NCBI GenBank assembly: GCA_934572465.1
Contig: CAKTLG010000023.1
Coordinates: forward strand, 1-30,939
DNA length: 30,939 nucleotides
Reading direction: 5' to 3'
Source of the DNA: an uncultured Oscillospiraceae bacterium
GTDB lineage: Bacteria > Bacillota > Clostridia > Oscillospirales > Oscillospiraceae
Part shown: positions 6,321-13,941 of the stretch, piece by piece
How the letters are laid out: every line of letters begins with the position of its first letter
Position numbering within the stretch: position 1 is the first letter of the stretch
Made by a program: the position numbers and the translations under genes
Notes under the pieces: model-generated
Seen by the model: the letters and a program-made list of their open reading frames with translations, nothing else
Told to the model about the DNA's origin: nothing
The model's database searches: none

Positions 6321-7589
6321 TCACCCGACCTGATCGAACAGCGACAGCTGCTGTACCTCAGGCTGCGGCAGCGCGCGGCGCTCCGCCGCAATCAGGTTGG
6401 ACAAAATGCTCTCCTGCGATAATCGGAGCGGCGCGGCGTAACGCCCGCCGCAGGTGACAAAATACTGCGCGCGCTTCATCACCACGCCGAGCCGCGCCAG
6501 ATCTTCGGCGTGCAGCGGGCCCGTGCGCCGCGCGACGAGGATGCGCTTCGCGCTCACCACGCCGATCCCCGGCACGCGCAGCAGCGCTTCATAGTCCGCG
6601 CGGTCGACCTCGACAGGGAAGAACGCGGGATGCCGCAGCGCCCAGCAGCACTTGGGGTCGAGCTGCGGGTCAAAGTTCGGCGCGCTGTCGTCGAGCAGCT
6701 CGTGTGCGCGAAAGCCATAAAACCGCAGCAGCCAGTCGGCCTGATAGAGCCGGTGCTCGCGCAGCAGCGGCGGCTTCGTGTCAAGAGACGGCAAAAGCGT
6801 ATTCTCCACCACCGGCACATAGGCGGAGTAGAACACGCGTTTCAGATTGTAGGAATCGTAAAGCGACTGCGTCAGGTTGAGGATATGCAGATCGCTCTCC
6901 TTGGTCGCGCCCACGATGAGCTGCGTGCTCTGACCGGCGGGGGCGAAGCGCGGCGCGTGCCTGTATTTGACCAGCTCCTGCCGGCTCTGCCGTCCGCGGT
7001 CGCGGATCTGCGTCATGGGCCGCAGGATCGCCTGCTTTGTCTTGTTCGGTGCCAGCAGCTTCAGCCCCGCCTCGCTCGGCAGCTCAATGTTCACGCTCAT
7101 GCGGTCGGCAAGAAAGCCGAGCTGCTCAACAAGCTCCGGCGACGTACCGGGGATGGCTTTGGCGTGGATGTAGCCGTTGAAGCGGTATTCATTGCGCAGG
7201 ATCGACAGCGCGCGGATCATCAGCTCCGTCGTATAGTCCGGCGAGCGCAGCACGCCGGAGGAGAGGAACAGCCCTTCGATGTAGTTGCGCCGGTAGAAGC
7301 CGATCGTCAGCTCCGCCAGCTCCTCGGGCGTAAAGGACGCGCGCGGCGTGTCGTTCGTGCAGCGGTTGACGCAGTATTTGCAGTTGTAGCAGCAGTCGTT
7401 CGAGAGCAGCACCTTGAGAAGCGTCACGCAGCGGCCATCTGCCGAAAAGCTGTGGCAGCAGCCCATGGCGGACGAGGAGGTGCAGCCGATCTTGCCCTCC
7501 TGAAAGCCGCGCTTTGCGCCGCTCGAGGTGCAGGCCGCGTCATACTTGGCCGCGTCGGCCAGGATCGTGAGCTTATCGAGCAGCTCCAT
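6321..7589 (-). CDS. Putative DNA modification/repair radical SAM protein (TIGR03916-type)
   Basis: The protein is 422 residues from MELLDKLTILADAAKYDAAC. The radical SAM cluster is CCYNCKYC (CX3CX2C, about residues 74-81), with further Cys residues before it (KIGCTSSSAMGCCHSF). A helix-hairpin-helix DNA-binding motif, LLRVPGIGVVSAKRILVARR, lies in the C-terminal third. The family uses S-adenosylmethionine and a 4Fe-4S cluster for radical chemistry and is named for a presumed DNA role; the reaction is unknown. I placed the start at 7589 because the frame upstream is occupied by a separate small gene ending 2 bp before it; a longer in-frame start at 7640 would overlap that gene. It forms an operon with the 40-residue peptide and the DUF4130 gene. 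An SOS-like promoter leads the operon. Confidence 0.88.
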   Translation of the reverse strand: MELLDKLTILADAAKYDAACTSSGAKRGFQEGKIGCTSSSAMGCCHSFSADGRCVTLLKVLLSNDCCYNCKYCVNRCTNDTPRASFTPEELAELTIGFYRRNYIEGLFLSSGVLRSPDYTTELMIRALSILRNEYRFNGYIHAKAIPGTSPELVEQLGFLADRMSVNIELPSEAGLKLLAPNKTKQAILRPMTQIRDRGRQSRQELVKYRHAPRFAPAGQSTQLIVGATKESDLHILNLTQSLYDSYNLKRVFYSAYVPVVENTLLPSLDTKPPLLREHRLYQADWLLRFYGFRAHELLDDSAPNFDPQLDPKCCWALRHPAFFPVEVDRADYEALLRVPGIGVVSAKRILVARRTGPLHAEDLARLGVVMKRAQYFVTCGGRYAAPLRLSQESILSNLIAAERRALPQPEVQQLSLFDQVG

Positions 7590-7591
7590 TT

Positions 7592-7714
7592 TTATCGGGC
7601 GTATCTCGCCTTGCGGCGGGGCTGCGGCTGGTCGAGCCACATCAAAAGCTTCATCACGTTGCCGGAAACAAAGCCTACGCCGACGAGCACAAATATCAAG
7701 GTAGAAGCTGCCAT
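7592..7714 (-). CDS. 40-residue SOS-linked single-pass membrane peptide (uncharacterised)
   Basis: This short frame starts MAASTLIFVLVGVGFVSGNV. Residues about 4-26 form one hydrophobic membrane-spanning stretch, followed by a Trp and a Pro/Arg-rich basic tail (QPRRKARYAR) expected to stay in the cytoplasm. A strong TAGGAGGG site lies about 7 nt before the ATG. The stop is 2 bp from the radical SAM start, so translation is probably coupled. It is the first gene after a near-perfect promoter carrying LexA-like boxes. I recognise no family. Small SOS-induced membrane proteins that delay division are known in other bacteria (SidA of Caulobacter, YneA of Bacillus), so a damage-response role is a reasonable but unproven idea; a membrane anchor for the repair proteins is another. 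Confidence 0.7.
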   Translation of the reverse strand: MAASTLIFVLVGVGFVSGNVMKLLMWLDQPQPRRKARYAR

Positions 7715-7738
7715 ATCAAAAACCCTCCTAATGCATTA

Positions 7739-7807
7739 GAACTTCTGTTCGATTGACATTATAAATCGAACAGAAGTTCTTGTCAAGTATAAATCGAACA
7801 AAATTTC
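7739..7807. promoter_or_regulatory. Cluster of three LexA-like (SOS) boxes
   Basis: Three sites fit the Gram-positive LexA core GAAC-N4-GTTC: GAACTTCTGTTC (7739-7750, perfect), GAACAGAAGTTC (7768-7779, perfect) and GAACAAAATTTC (7796-7807, one mismatch in the half-site). The spacing is close to 28-29 bp, about three helical turns, so repressor dimers would sit on one face. The middle box lies inside the spacer of the minus-strand promoter and the first lies at its transcription start. LexA is not encoded in the window. Confidence 0.8.
7758..7786 (-). promoter_or_regulatory. Consensus promoter of the radical SAM operon
   Basis: Read on the minus strand, TTGACA (7781-7786) and TATAAT (7758-7763) are both perfect and 17 bp apart. 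The start codon of the first gene is at 7714. The LexA-like box at 7768-7779 lies between the two elements, so a bound repressor would block RNA polymerase directly. A consensus promoter under a tight repressor is the usual SOS design. Confidence 0.88.
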
Positions 7808-7827
7808 TATTTTTGCAAAAATGGCGG

Positions 7828-7856
7828 TTGACCGGACAGGGAAAAGAGGGTAAGAT
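7828..7856 (+). promoter_or_regulatory. Predicted promoter of the pcrA-like helicase gene
   Basis: TTGACC (7828-7833) and TAAGAT (7851-7856) are 17 bp apart, and the helicase ATG is at 7886. The nearest LexA-like box ends 20 bp upstream of the -35, so SOS control of this promoter is possible but less direct than for the divergent one. Confidence 0.7.
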
Positions 7857-7885
7857 AGCAGCAGATATTGAAAGGTGAGAAGCAT

Positions 7886-10348
7886 ATGAACGATTTCAAC
7901 GCCCGCTACGCAGCGGCCCGCAAGGCCGTCATCGCGCGGGACTTTGCAAGACTCAACCCCGAGCAGCGCCGCGGCGTGCTGACGACCGAGGGCGCGCTGC
8001 TGCTGCTTGCTGGCGCGGGCAGCGGAAAGACGACGGTGCTCATCAACCGCGTGGCAAACCTCCTGACCTACGGGCGGGGGAGCGACAGTACGGAGGTGCC
8101 GCAGTGGGCGACGGAGGACGACCTCGCGTTCCTTGAAAGCTATCCTGCGCACCCAACGGCGGAGGAGCGCAGCCGCATGATCCATCTCTGCGCGCTCGAG
8201 CCCGCCGCGCCGTGGTCGGTGCTGGCGGTGACGTTTACCAACAAGGCGGCCAACGAGCTGCGCGACCGTCTTGCCGCCTTCGGCATCCGCGGCGCGGAGA
8301 GCGTCTGGGCGATGACGTTCCACTCGGCCTGCGTGCGCATTCTGCGCCGCGACATCGACCGTCTGGGCTTTTCAAAGGATTTCACCATCTACGATACCGA
8401 CGATTCCAAGCGCGTGCTCAAGGACGTCGTCAAGGAGCTCGGGTTTGACGAGAAGGCCTTCCCGCCGCGCGAGCTGCTCTCTGAGATCTCGAACGCCAAG
8501 GACGCGATGGAGTCCGCGCAGGATTACGCGCGCCGCTGGAGCGGCAGCGGCGACTGGCGCAGGGAGCGCATTGCGAAGATATATGCCCGCTACGTCGAAA
8601 CGCTGCGCGAGGCGAGCGCGCTCGACTTTGACGACATCATTCTCCATACCGTCACGCTGCTGCAAAGCGAGGCCGACGTGCGCGACTATTACCGCAATAA
8701 GTTCCGCTATGTGCTCATCGACGAGTATCAGGACACGAACCGTCTGCAATACCTGCTGATGAAACAGCTAGTCGGCGCACACGGCAACATCTGCGTCGTC
8801 GGCGACGACGATCAGAGCATTTACAAATTCCGCGGCGCGGACATCACGAACATCTTAAACTTTGAAAAAGAATACAAGGGCTGCCGCACGATCCGGCTCG
8901 AGCAGAACTACCGCTCCACGCAGAACATCCTTGATGCGGCGAACGCCGTCATCAAAAACAACACCAGCCGCAAGGGGAAAACGCTCTGGACCGACGCGGG
9001 CGCGGGCGACCGCGTGCTCATCAAGACCGTCTTCAACGAGCAGGACGAGGCGAACTTCGTCGTCAGCAGCATCATGATGGACTACAACCGCGGCCGGAGC
9101 TGGAAGGACAACGCCATCCTCTACCGCATGAACGCGCAGTCGAACGCGCTGGAATATGCCTTCAAGCGCAACGGCGTGCCGTATCAGATCGTCGGCGGCA
9201 TGAAGTTCTTCGAGCGTGCCGAGGTCAAGGATATGCTGGCCTACCTTGCTGTGATCAACAATCCCAGCGACGATCTGCGCCTGCGCCGCATCATCAACAA
9301 CCCGCCGCGCGGCATCGGCGCGACGAGCGTGGAGCGCGTGCAGAACCTTGCCGCCGAACAGGGCGTTCCAATGATGGCCGTTCTGCGCACGGCGGGGGAG
9401 TACGCCGCGCTCGGTAACGCCGCCGGAAAGCTCGAGCGCTTTGCCCGCATGATCGACACGCTGCGCGAGGCGGCGGAAACGACGGAGCTTGCGGAATTCT
9501 ACGACCTCGTCTGCGAGCAGACAAGCTATGTCCGCGCGCTCGAGGAGAAAAACGACATTGAGAGCCGCGGACGGCTCGAGAATGTGCAGGAGCTCAAGTC
9601 GAACATCGTCTCGTTCCTTGAAAACGATTCGGAGGACGCGACGCTCTCGGGCTTTTTGAACGAGATCGCGCTCTACACCGACCTTGACAGCGCCACGACG
9701 GACAATTGCGTGACGATGATGACGATGCACAGCGCCAAGGGACTTGAGTTCCCGTGCGTGTACGTCGTCGGTATGGAGGAGGGCATCTTCCCCGGCGAGC
9801 GCGTGCGCTACAACGACGAGGAGGTCGAGGAGGAGCGCCGTCTCTGCTACGTCGCCATGACGCGCGCGAAGGAGCGCCTGACGATGACCTGCACGCGCCA
9901 GCGTATGCTCTTTGGACGAACGAGCGCCAGCGCCCCCTCGCGCTTTCTGGACGAGGTGCCGTCTGCGAACGCCGACTGGGTCGGCAGGCAGGAGCCGAAC
10001 CGCAGCGCGTTTGGCTTCGGCGATACGGGCTTCGACGGGGACTCGTCCTACTCCGCGCACAGCTACGGCGGTCGTGGTCAGGGCGCGGCGCGGTACGACG
10101 GCGTGATGCGCGAGCGTCCGGCGAAAAAAGCGCCGCCGAAGCTCAGCGCCCAGCGCCCGGCGCCGGCGAAGACGCCGCTTTTGCAGCTCGCGGCGGGCGA
10201 TCAGATCTCGCACAAGACGTTTGGCAGCGGCATGGTCATCTCCATCACGCCCATGGGTGGCGACGCGCTCATTGAAGTCGCGTTCGACGCCGTCGGCACG
10301 AAGAAGCTGATGCTCAAAACGGCGGGGGTACATATCACCAAGCTGTAA
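7886..10348 (+). CDS. pcrA: UvrD/PcrA-family ATP-dependent DNA helicase
   Basis: The 820-residue superfamily 1A helicase shows motif I AGAGSGKTT (residues 42-50), Ia VTFTNKAANEL, II LIDEYQDTN (about 277-285), III VVGDDDQSIYKFRGAD, IV LEQNYRSTQNIL, V TMMTMHSAKGLEFPCVYVVGMEEG and VI EERRLCYVAMTRAKERL. It unwinds DNA 3'-5' in repair and replication-conflict removal. The last 55 residues (GDQISHKTFGSGMV onward) match the Tudor-like C-terminal domain by which PcrA contacts RNA polymerase. Odd feature: about 45 extra residues (GSDSTEVPQWATEDD onward) lie between motifs I and Ia compared with the Bacillus type. The ATG at 7886 follows AAAGGTGAG; an in-frame ATG 18 bp upstream is too close to that site. 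A terminator follows. Confidence 0.93.
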   Translation: MNDFNARYAAARKAVIARDFARLNPEQRRGVLTTEGALLLLAGAGSGKTTVLINRVANLLTYGRGSDSTEVPQWATEDDLAFLESYPAHPTAEERSRMIHLCALEPAAPWSVLAVTFTNKAANELRDRLAAFGIRGAESVWAMTFHSACVRILRRDIDRLGFSKDFTIYDTDDSKRVLKDVVKELGFDEKAFPPRELLSEISNAKDAMESAQDYARRWSGSGDWRRERIAKIYARYVETLREASALDFDDIILHTVTLLQSEADVRDYYRNKFRYVLIDEYQDTNRLQYLLMKQLVGAHGNICVVGDDDQSIYKFRGADITNILNFEKEYKGCRTIRLEQNYRSTQNILDAANAVIKNNTSRKGKTLWTDAGAGDRVLIKTVFNEQDEANFVVSSIMMDYNRGRSWKDNAILYRMNAQSNALEYAFKRNGVPYQIVGGMKFFERAEVKDMLAYLAVINNPSDDLRLRRIINNPPRGIGATSVERVQNLAAEQGVPMMAVLRTAGEYAALGNAAGKLERFARMIDTLREAAETTELAEFYDLVCEQTSYVRALEEKNDIESRGRLENVQELKSNIVSFLENDSEDATLSGFLNEIALYTDLDSATTDNCVTMMTMHSAKGLEFPCVYVVGMEEGIFPGERVRYNDEEVEEERRLCYVAMTRAKERLTMTCTRQRMLFGRTSASAPSRFLDEVPSANADWVGRQEPNRSAFGFGDTGFDGDSSYSAHSYGGRGQGAARYDGVMRERPAKKAPPKLSAQRPAPAKTPLLQLAAGDQISHKTFGSGMVISITPMGGDALIEVAFDAVGTKKLMLKTAGVHITKL

Positions 10349-10381
10349 AAAAGAGACGGGCCTCTGGCTCGTCTCTTTTTT
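10347..10381. terminator. Bidirectional intrinsic terminator
   Basis: AAAAAAGAGACG pairs with CGTCTCTTTTTT around a small GCC-TCT-GGC inner hairpin, ending in six Ts on either strand. It starts at the stop codon of the helicase gene and abuts the 3' end of the convergent glycosylase gene, so it can serve both. Confidence 0.85.
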
Positions 10382-10382
10382 C

Positions 10383-11420
10383 TTATGTCGTCCATACGAG
10401 GCTATGGAACGCTCCGTTCCACAGCCGGTCAGTTTCCTCCTCGATACGCCTGCGCTGCATAGCTTGTAAAGGTAGTAAGCCTGTCAGCTCAATATCCTTT
10501 CCGCTGCGCTTCCAGATGCCGGCGATCCTCCCGTCGAGCAGGATGGCGGGCCGTACGATGCCGGAGCGCGTGAACACGCCGCGCAGCGTATCTTCGGGGA
10601 GAAACGGATTCGTCCGTTTCTCATAGCCCAGCAGCAGCGGGTCGAAGCCCGCGAGAAAGCGGCAGCAGGAAAGCGATCCGTCAATGCCGGCGCTGCCAAG
10701 GCTGTAATAGGTTTTTCCTTCATAGATGCTCTCCTGCGGAGCGAGCGACTCGGCCAGCGGCAGCAGCTCCCGCTGCGGAAGCGCGAAGAAATACGCCATA
10801 TCCTGCGCCGTCACGGGGCCGTAGTGCGTCAGATACCGGCGCAGCAGCCCGCGCAGCGCCTCATCCCGCGCCATCGGTTCAAACGGCGGGCAGGGGAGAA
10901 ATGCCTTCTTCTGCTGCGCGGCATGGCAGAGCGCGCCGCCCTCACACAGCGCGCGCAGCAGACCGCCCCAGGAGTCGAACGCGCTCTCCTCCTCGCGCGC
11001 AGTCATGCCCGCCGCGCGGCAGCGCTCGCGCAGCGCCTCGCGTTCGCCGCAGCCGTGCGCGGCGGCGTCCAGAATGATCGCGGACAGCTTCCGCTTGCGC
11101 GCGGCCGAAAGACGGCCGTCGTCCGCCATCGTGTCGCACGGGCGCAGGAAATGCCTGCGTCCCTCATAGAGAAACAGCGGAAGATCCCGCTGCGCGATCA
11201 GATGCAGCGTGCCGCGCAGCGTCCACGTTTTTGCGGCGAAGGATAAGAGCGTATCCCCGTCCGGTGCGCGGCCGCAGCGGATGCGCAGCGCGTGCAGACA
11301 ATTGCCGTAAAACTGCGCCTGCAGGCCGCAGCATTCCGCGAGCACCTGTATCTCATCCGCCGCCGGGGAGAAAAGATGCTGCCGCGCCATGCGCAGGACG
11401 CGAAGCTCATCGTGCTGCAT
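10383..11420 (-). CDS. AlkZ-like winged-helix DNA glycosylase
   Basis: The 345-residue protein belongs to the winged-helix DNA-binding family (HTH_42, PF06224). Near the N-terminus it has CGLQAQFYGN, in which Q34 and Q36 correspond to the catalytic QxQ motif of AlkZ, the Streptomyces glycosylase that unhooks interstrand crosslinks. Other family features are the TWTLRGTLHLI segment (about residue 68) and FDPLLLGYEKR in the C-terminal third. The likely role is base excision of bulky or crosslinked DNA, inferred from the motif. The ATG has GGAGG 8 nt upstream. It is divergent from an EamA transporter gene with overlapping promoters. It lies one gene away from the SOS-like cluster, but its own promoter shows no LexA-like box. 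Confidence 0.82.
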   Translation of the reverse strand: MQHDELRVLRMARQHLFSPAADEIQVLAECCGLQAQFYGNCLHALRIRCGRAPDGDTLLSFAAKTWTLRGTLHLIAQRDLPLFLYEGRRHFLRPCDTMADDGRLSAARKRKLSAIILDAAAHGCGEREALRERCRAAGMTAREEESAFDSWGGLLRALCEGGALCHAAQQKKAFLPCPPFEPMARDEALRGLLRRYLTHYGPVTAQDMAYFFALPQRELLPLAESLAPQESIYEGKTYYSLGSAGIDGSLSCCRFLAGFDPLLLGYEKRTNPFLPEDTLRGVFTRSGIVRPAILLDGRIAGIWKRSGKDIELTGLLPLQAMQRRRIEEETDRLWNGAFHSLVWTT

Positions 11421-11453
11421 GAACGTTACCTCCGGAAAATTTTTGCCGCACCC

Positions 11454-11482
11454 TTGCGGAATCGGCCGTATTTTGCTATTCT
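11454..11482 (+). promoter_or_regulatory. Predicted promoter of the EamA transporter gene
   Basis: TTGCGG (11454-11459) and TATTCT (11477-11482) are separated by 17 bp, about 40 bp before the start codon. Its -10 overlaps the -10 of the divergent promoter, so the two may exclude each other. Confidence 0.5.
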
Positions 11483-11508
11483 ATACGGTATTGTACCATA
11501 TCCGGCAA
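11480..11508 (-). promoter_or_regulatory. Predicted promoter of the AlkZ-like gene
   Basis: On the minus strand TTGCCG (11503-11508) and TATAGA (11480-11485) are 17 bp apart. It reads toward the glycosylase start at 11420. Confidence 0.5.
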
Positions 11509-11523
11509 GGGAGGACAATCACA

Positions 11524-12444
11524 ATGAAGAACAAAAAAGTGCGGCAGGTCGTCCTGCCGCTGATCACGGCGTTCATCTGGGGCAGCGCGTTCGTCACGCA
11601 GAGTCTCGGCGCGGCGCATCTTGGATATTTCAGCTTCAACGCGCTGCGCGCCATTCCGGCGGCGGTCTCGCTGTTCCTGCTGCTGCTCATCATGCGGCGC
11701 GTCCGCCCGCGCGAGAGATACAGCGCGGAGGAATGGCGCGCGCTGCTGCGCGGCGGCCTTGTCTGCGGCGTTTTCCTGACGCTTGGCGTCAACCTCCAGC
11801 AGCTCGGCATTGAAACGACGAGCGCGGGCAAGGCGGGGTTCATCACCGCGCTTTACATCGTGCTCGTGCCGATGTTCAGCATCGCGCTGGGCAAAAAAGC
11901 AAAAAAGAGCATCTGGCTCTGCGTTCTTATCGCGCTGGCAGGGCTTTACTTCCTCTGCTTCGACGGCAGCGGAGAGATGTCCTTCAACCGCGGCGACTTC
12001 TGCATTTTCCTCTGCGCGTTCGCCTTTTCCGCGCAGATCCTCGCCGTGAATCATTATGTGCAGCAGGTGGACGGCATCGCGCTCTCCTGCGCGCAGTTCA
12101 TCGTCACGACGGTGCTCTCCGGCATCGGCGCGCTGATCGCCGGCGAGCAGACCACGCTCGCGTCGATCCAGACCTGTCTTCCGTATCTGCTGTATGTCGG
12201 CGTTATTTCAAGCGGCGTCGGCTATACGCTGCAGATCCTTGCGCAGAAGGACGGCGACCCCGCGGTCGTGTCGCTGCTTTTGAGCCTTGAGTCGTTTTTT
12301 GCGGTCGTCTCCGGCGCGATCGTGCTCAATGAGCGCATGAGCCTGCGCGAATACTTCGGCTGCGCGCTGATGCTCGCGGCGGTGCTGCTCTCGCAGCTGC
12401 CGGAGAAAAAGAGCAAAGCGGTTGAAAGCGCGGAAAAAACATGA
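11524..12444 (+). CDS. EamA-family (DMT superfamily) membrane transporter
   Basis: The protein is 306 residues from MKNKKVRQVVLPLITAFIWGSAFV. It has two EamA repeats of about five hydrophobic helices each; the first begins with the family pattern FIWGSAFVTQ, the second with FCIFLCAFAFSAQILAVNHYV. Members move small metabolites such as amino acids, nucleosides or their analogues, and the substrate here is unknown. The start is set by AAGGGAGGACAATCAC just before the ATG; an in-frame ATG 135 bp upstream has none and would run through the promoter. The charged tail after the last helix (PEKKSKAVESAEKT) is expected in the cytoplasm. Confidence 0.87.
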   Translation: MKNKKVRQVVLPLITAFIWGSAFVTQSLGAAHLGYFSFNALRAIPAAVSLFLLLLIMRRVRPRERYSAEEWRALLRGGLVCGVFLTLGVNLQQLGIETTSAGKAGFITALYIVLVPMFSIALGKKAKKSIWLCVLIALAGLYFLCFDGSGEMSFNRGDFCIFLCAFAFSAQILAVNHYVQQVDGIALSCAQFIVTTVLSGIGALIAGEQTTLASIQTCLPYLLYVGVISSGVGYTLQILAQKDGDPAVVSLLLSLESFFAVVSGAIVLNERMSLREYFGCALMLAAVLLSQLPEKKSKAVESAEKT

Positions 12445-12450
12445 TATAAT
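12422..12450 (+). promoter_or_regulatory. Promoter of the glycosyltransferase-tmk operon
   Basis: TTGAAA (12422-12427) and a perfect TATAAT (12445-12450) are 17 bp apart. The -35 and spacer lie inside the last codons of the transporter gene. Confidence 0.8.
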
Positions 12451-12494
12451 GAACCGCTTTGAAAAAACTGCGATAGAAACGGATGGAAACTGCC

Positions 12495-13211
12495 ATGCGA
12501 GTCAATATTTTAGGCGTCGGCTTTGATAACGTTACGATGGACGAGGCGCTCGCGCGCGGCGAGGAGCTGCTGTGCGCCGAAGGCGCGCACTACGTCGTCA
12601 CGCCCAACCCCGAGATCGTGGAGACCTGCCGCGCGGACGCGGCGGCGAACGCCGCGGTCAACGGCGCGGACCTTGTCCTGCCGGACGGCATCGGCGTCGT
12701 TTACGGCGCAAAGCTCCTGCACACGCCGCTCAAGGGCCGCGTGCCGGGCATCGAATTCGGCACGGGCATGCTCGAGCGCTGCGCAAGGCTCGGCAAGCGC
12801 GTGTACCTGCTCGGCGCAAAGCCTGGCATCGCCGAGCAGGCCGCGGAAAACCTCATGGAGCGCTTTCCCAGCCTTGTGATCGCCGGTACGCACGACGGCT
12901 ACTTTAAGGAGGACGCGCCCGTTGCCGCCGCCATCAGGGAAAGCGGCGCGGATATGGCGCTCGTCTGTCTCGGCGCGCCGAAGCAGGAGCTTTTTATGGC
13001 GAACTACGGCGAAGCGACGGGCTGCCATCTTCTGATGGGGCTGGGCGGCTCGCTCGATATCTTCGCCGGTGCCGCCCAGCGCGCGCCGGAATTCTACTGC
13101 AAGCACAATCTGGAGTGGTTCTACCGTCTCATCAAGAACCCCTCGCGCATCGGCCGCATGATGAAGCTGCCGCTGTTTTTGATCCATGTGGCGGGGGAGA
13201 AGCGCAAATGA
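12495..13211 (+). CDS. WecG/TagA/CpsF-family glycosyltransferase
   Basis: The protein is 238 residues from MRVNILGVGFDNVTMDEAL. Conserved family stretches are VVTPNPEIVETCR, LVLPDGIGVVYGAKLL (with the catalytic Asp), PGIEFG, GTHDGYF and LVCLGAPKQELFM. The family adds N-acetylmannosamine to undecaprenyl-diphosphate-GlcNAc at the inner membrane face, an early step of teichoic-acid or polysaccharide linkage-unit synthesis. No other wall-polymer genes are near, so the final polymer is unknown. I chose the ATG at 12495, preceded by GGATGG; a start at 12483 lacks a site. It overlaps tmk by four bases (ATGA). Confidence 0.88.
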   Translation: MRVNILGVGFDNVTMDEALARGEELLCAEGAHYVVTPNPEIVETCRADAAANAAVNGADLVLPDGIGVVYGAKLLHTPLKGRVPGIEFGTGMLERCARLGKRVYLLGAKPGIAEQAAENLMERFPSLVIAGTHDGYFKEDAPVAAAIRESGADMALVCLGAPKQELFMANYGEATGCHLLMGLGGSLDIFAGAAQRAPEFYCKHNLEWFYRLIKNPSRIGRMMKLPLFLIHVAGEKRK

Positions 13212-13879
13212 GCGGGAAGCTGATCGTATTTGAGGGGACGGACGGCTCCGGCAAGGCGACGCAGAGCAGGCTGCTCTTTGAGAGATTGCAGCGCGAGGGC
13301 GTCGACTGCCGCAAGCTTGATTTCCCGCGCTACGGGGAAAAATCCGCCGCGCTCGTCGAGCTGTATCTCGGCGGCGCGTTCGGCTCTCACCCGGGCGATG
13401 TGAACGCCTACGCGGCGTCGACGTTTTACTCCGTCGACCGCTATGCCTCCTACAAGCAGGACTGGGGCGCGTATTACGAGGCGGGCGGCCTGCTCATCGC
13501 CGACCGCTACACGACCTCGAACGCCGTCCATCAGGCGGGCAAGCTGCCGGACGGCGAGCGGGAGAAGTACCTTGACTGGCTTTTTGATTTTGAATACGGC
13601 CTTCTGGGCCTTCCCGCGCCCTCGCTCGTTTTCTATCTCGACGTGCCGACCGAGCTGACCGAGAGGCTGATGCGCGAGCGCGAGCAGGCGACGAACACAA
13701 AGGCCGACATCCACGAGCAGGACGAAGCATATCTGCGCGCGTGCCGCGAAAACGCGCGCAGGGTCGCCGAGCGCTGCGCCTGGTGGCGCATCGACTGCGC
13801 AAGGAACGGCGGGATGCGCGCGATCGAGGACATCCACGAGGAGATTTATCGCATCGTGCGGGAACTTTTGGGGGCTTGA
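13208..13879 (+). CDS. tmk: Thymidylate kinase
   Basis: The protein has 223 residues. It has a P-loop VFEGTDGSGKAT (residues about 7-18), a DRYTTSNAVHQAGKLP segment that replaces the usual DRY/W-S-Q-x-AYQG motif, and a FYLDVPTELTERLMREREQ stretch preceding the LID. It phosphorylates dTMP to dTDP with ATP for DNA synthesis. The DRYTTSNA variant with a longer LID (KADIHEQDEAYL) is, to my knowledge, typical of clostridial tmk proteins. The start ATG lies in the stop of the glycosyltransferase gene (ATGA), and upstream extension is excluded because that frame lies within the glycosyltransferase gene. No clear terminator follows. Confidence 0.92.
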   Translation: MSGKLIVFEGTDGSGKATQSRLLFERLQREGVDCRKLDFPRYGEKSAALVELYLGGAFGSHPGDVNAYAASTFYSVDRYASYKQDWGAYYEAGGLLIADRYTTSNAVHQAGKLPDGEREKYLDWLFDFEYGLLGLPAPSLVFYLDVPTELTERLMREREQATNTKADIHEQDEAYLRACRENARRVAERCAWWRIDCARNGGMRAIEDIHEEIYRIVRELLGA

Positions 13880-13941
13880 CCACGTCTAAGGAAAGTGAAA
13901 AGGGACGCTTGCGCGCCCCATCTTCACAGGAGGATGGCGCT

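Noticed and set aside
7590..7640. Longer N-terminus of the radical SAM protein starting at 7640
   Set aside because: It overlaps, in another frame, the well-supported 40-residue gene, which ends 2 bp before the start at 7589; the added residues are Pro/Ala filler.
8855..10333. A 492-codon minus-strand frame opposite the helicase gene
   Set aside because: Same antisense effect; the plus strand carries all helicase motifs and the minus frame has no ribosome binding site or recognisable domain.
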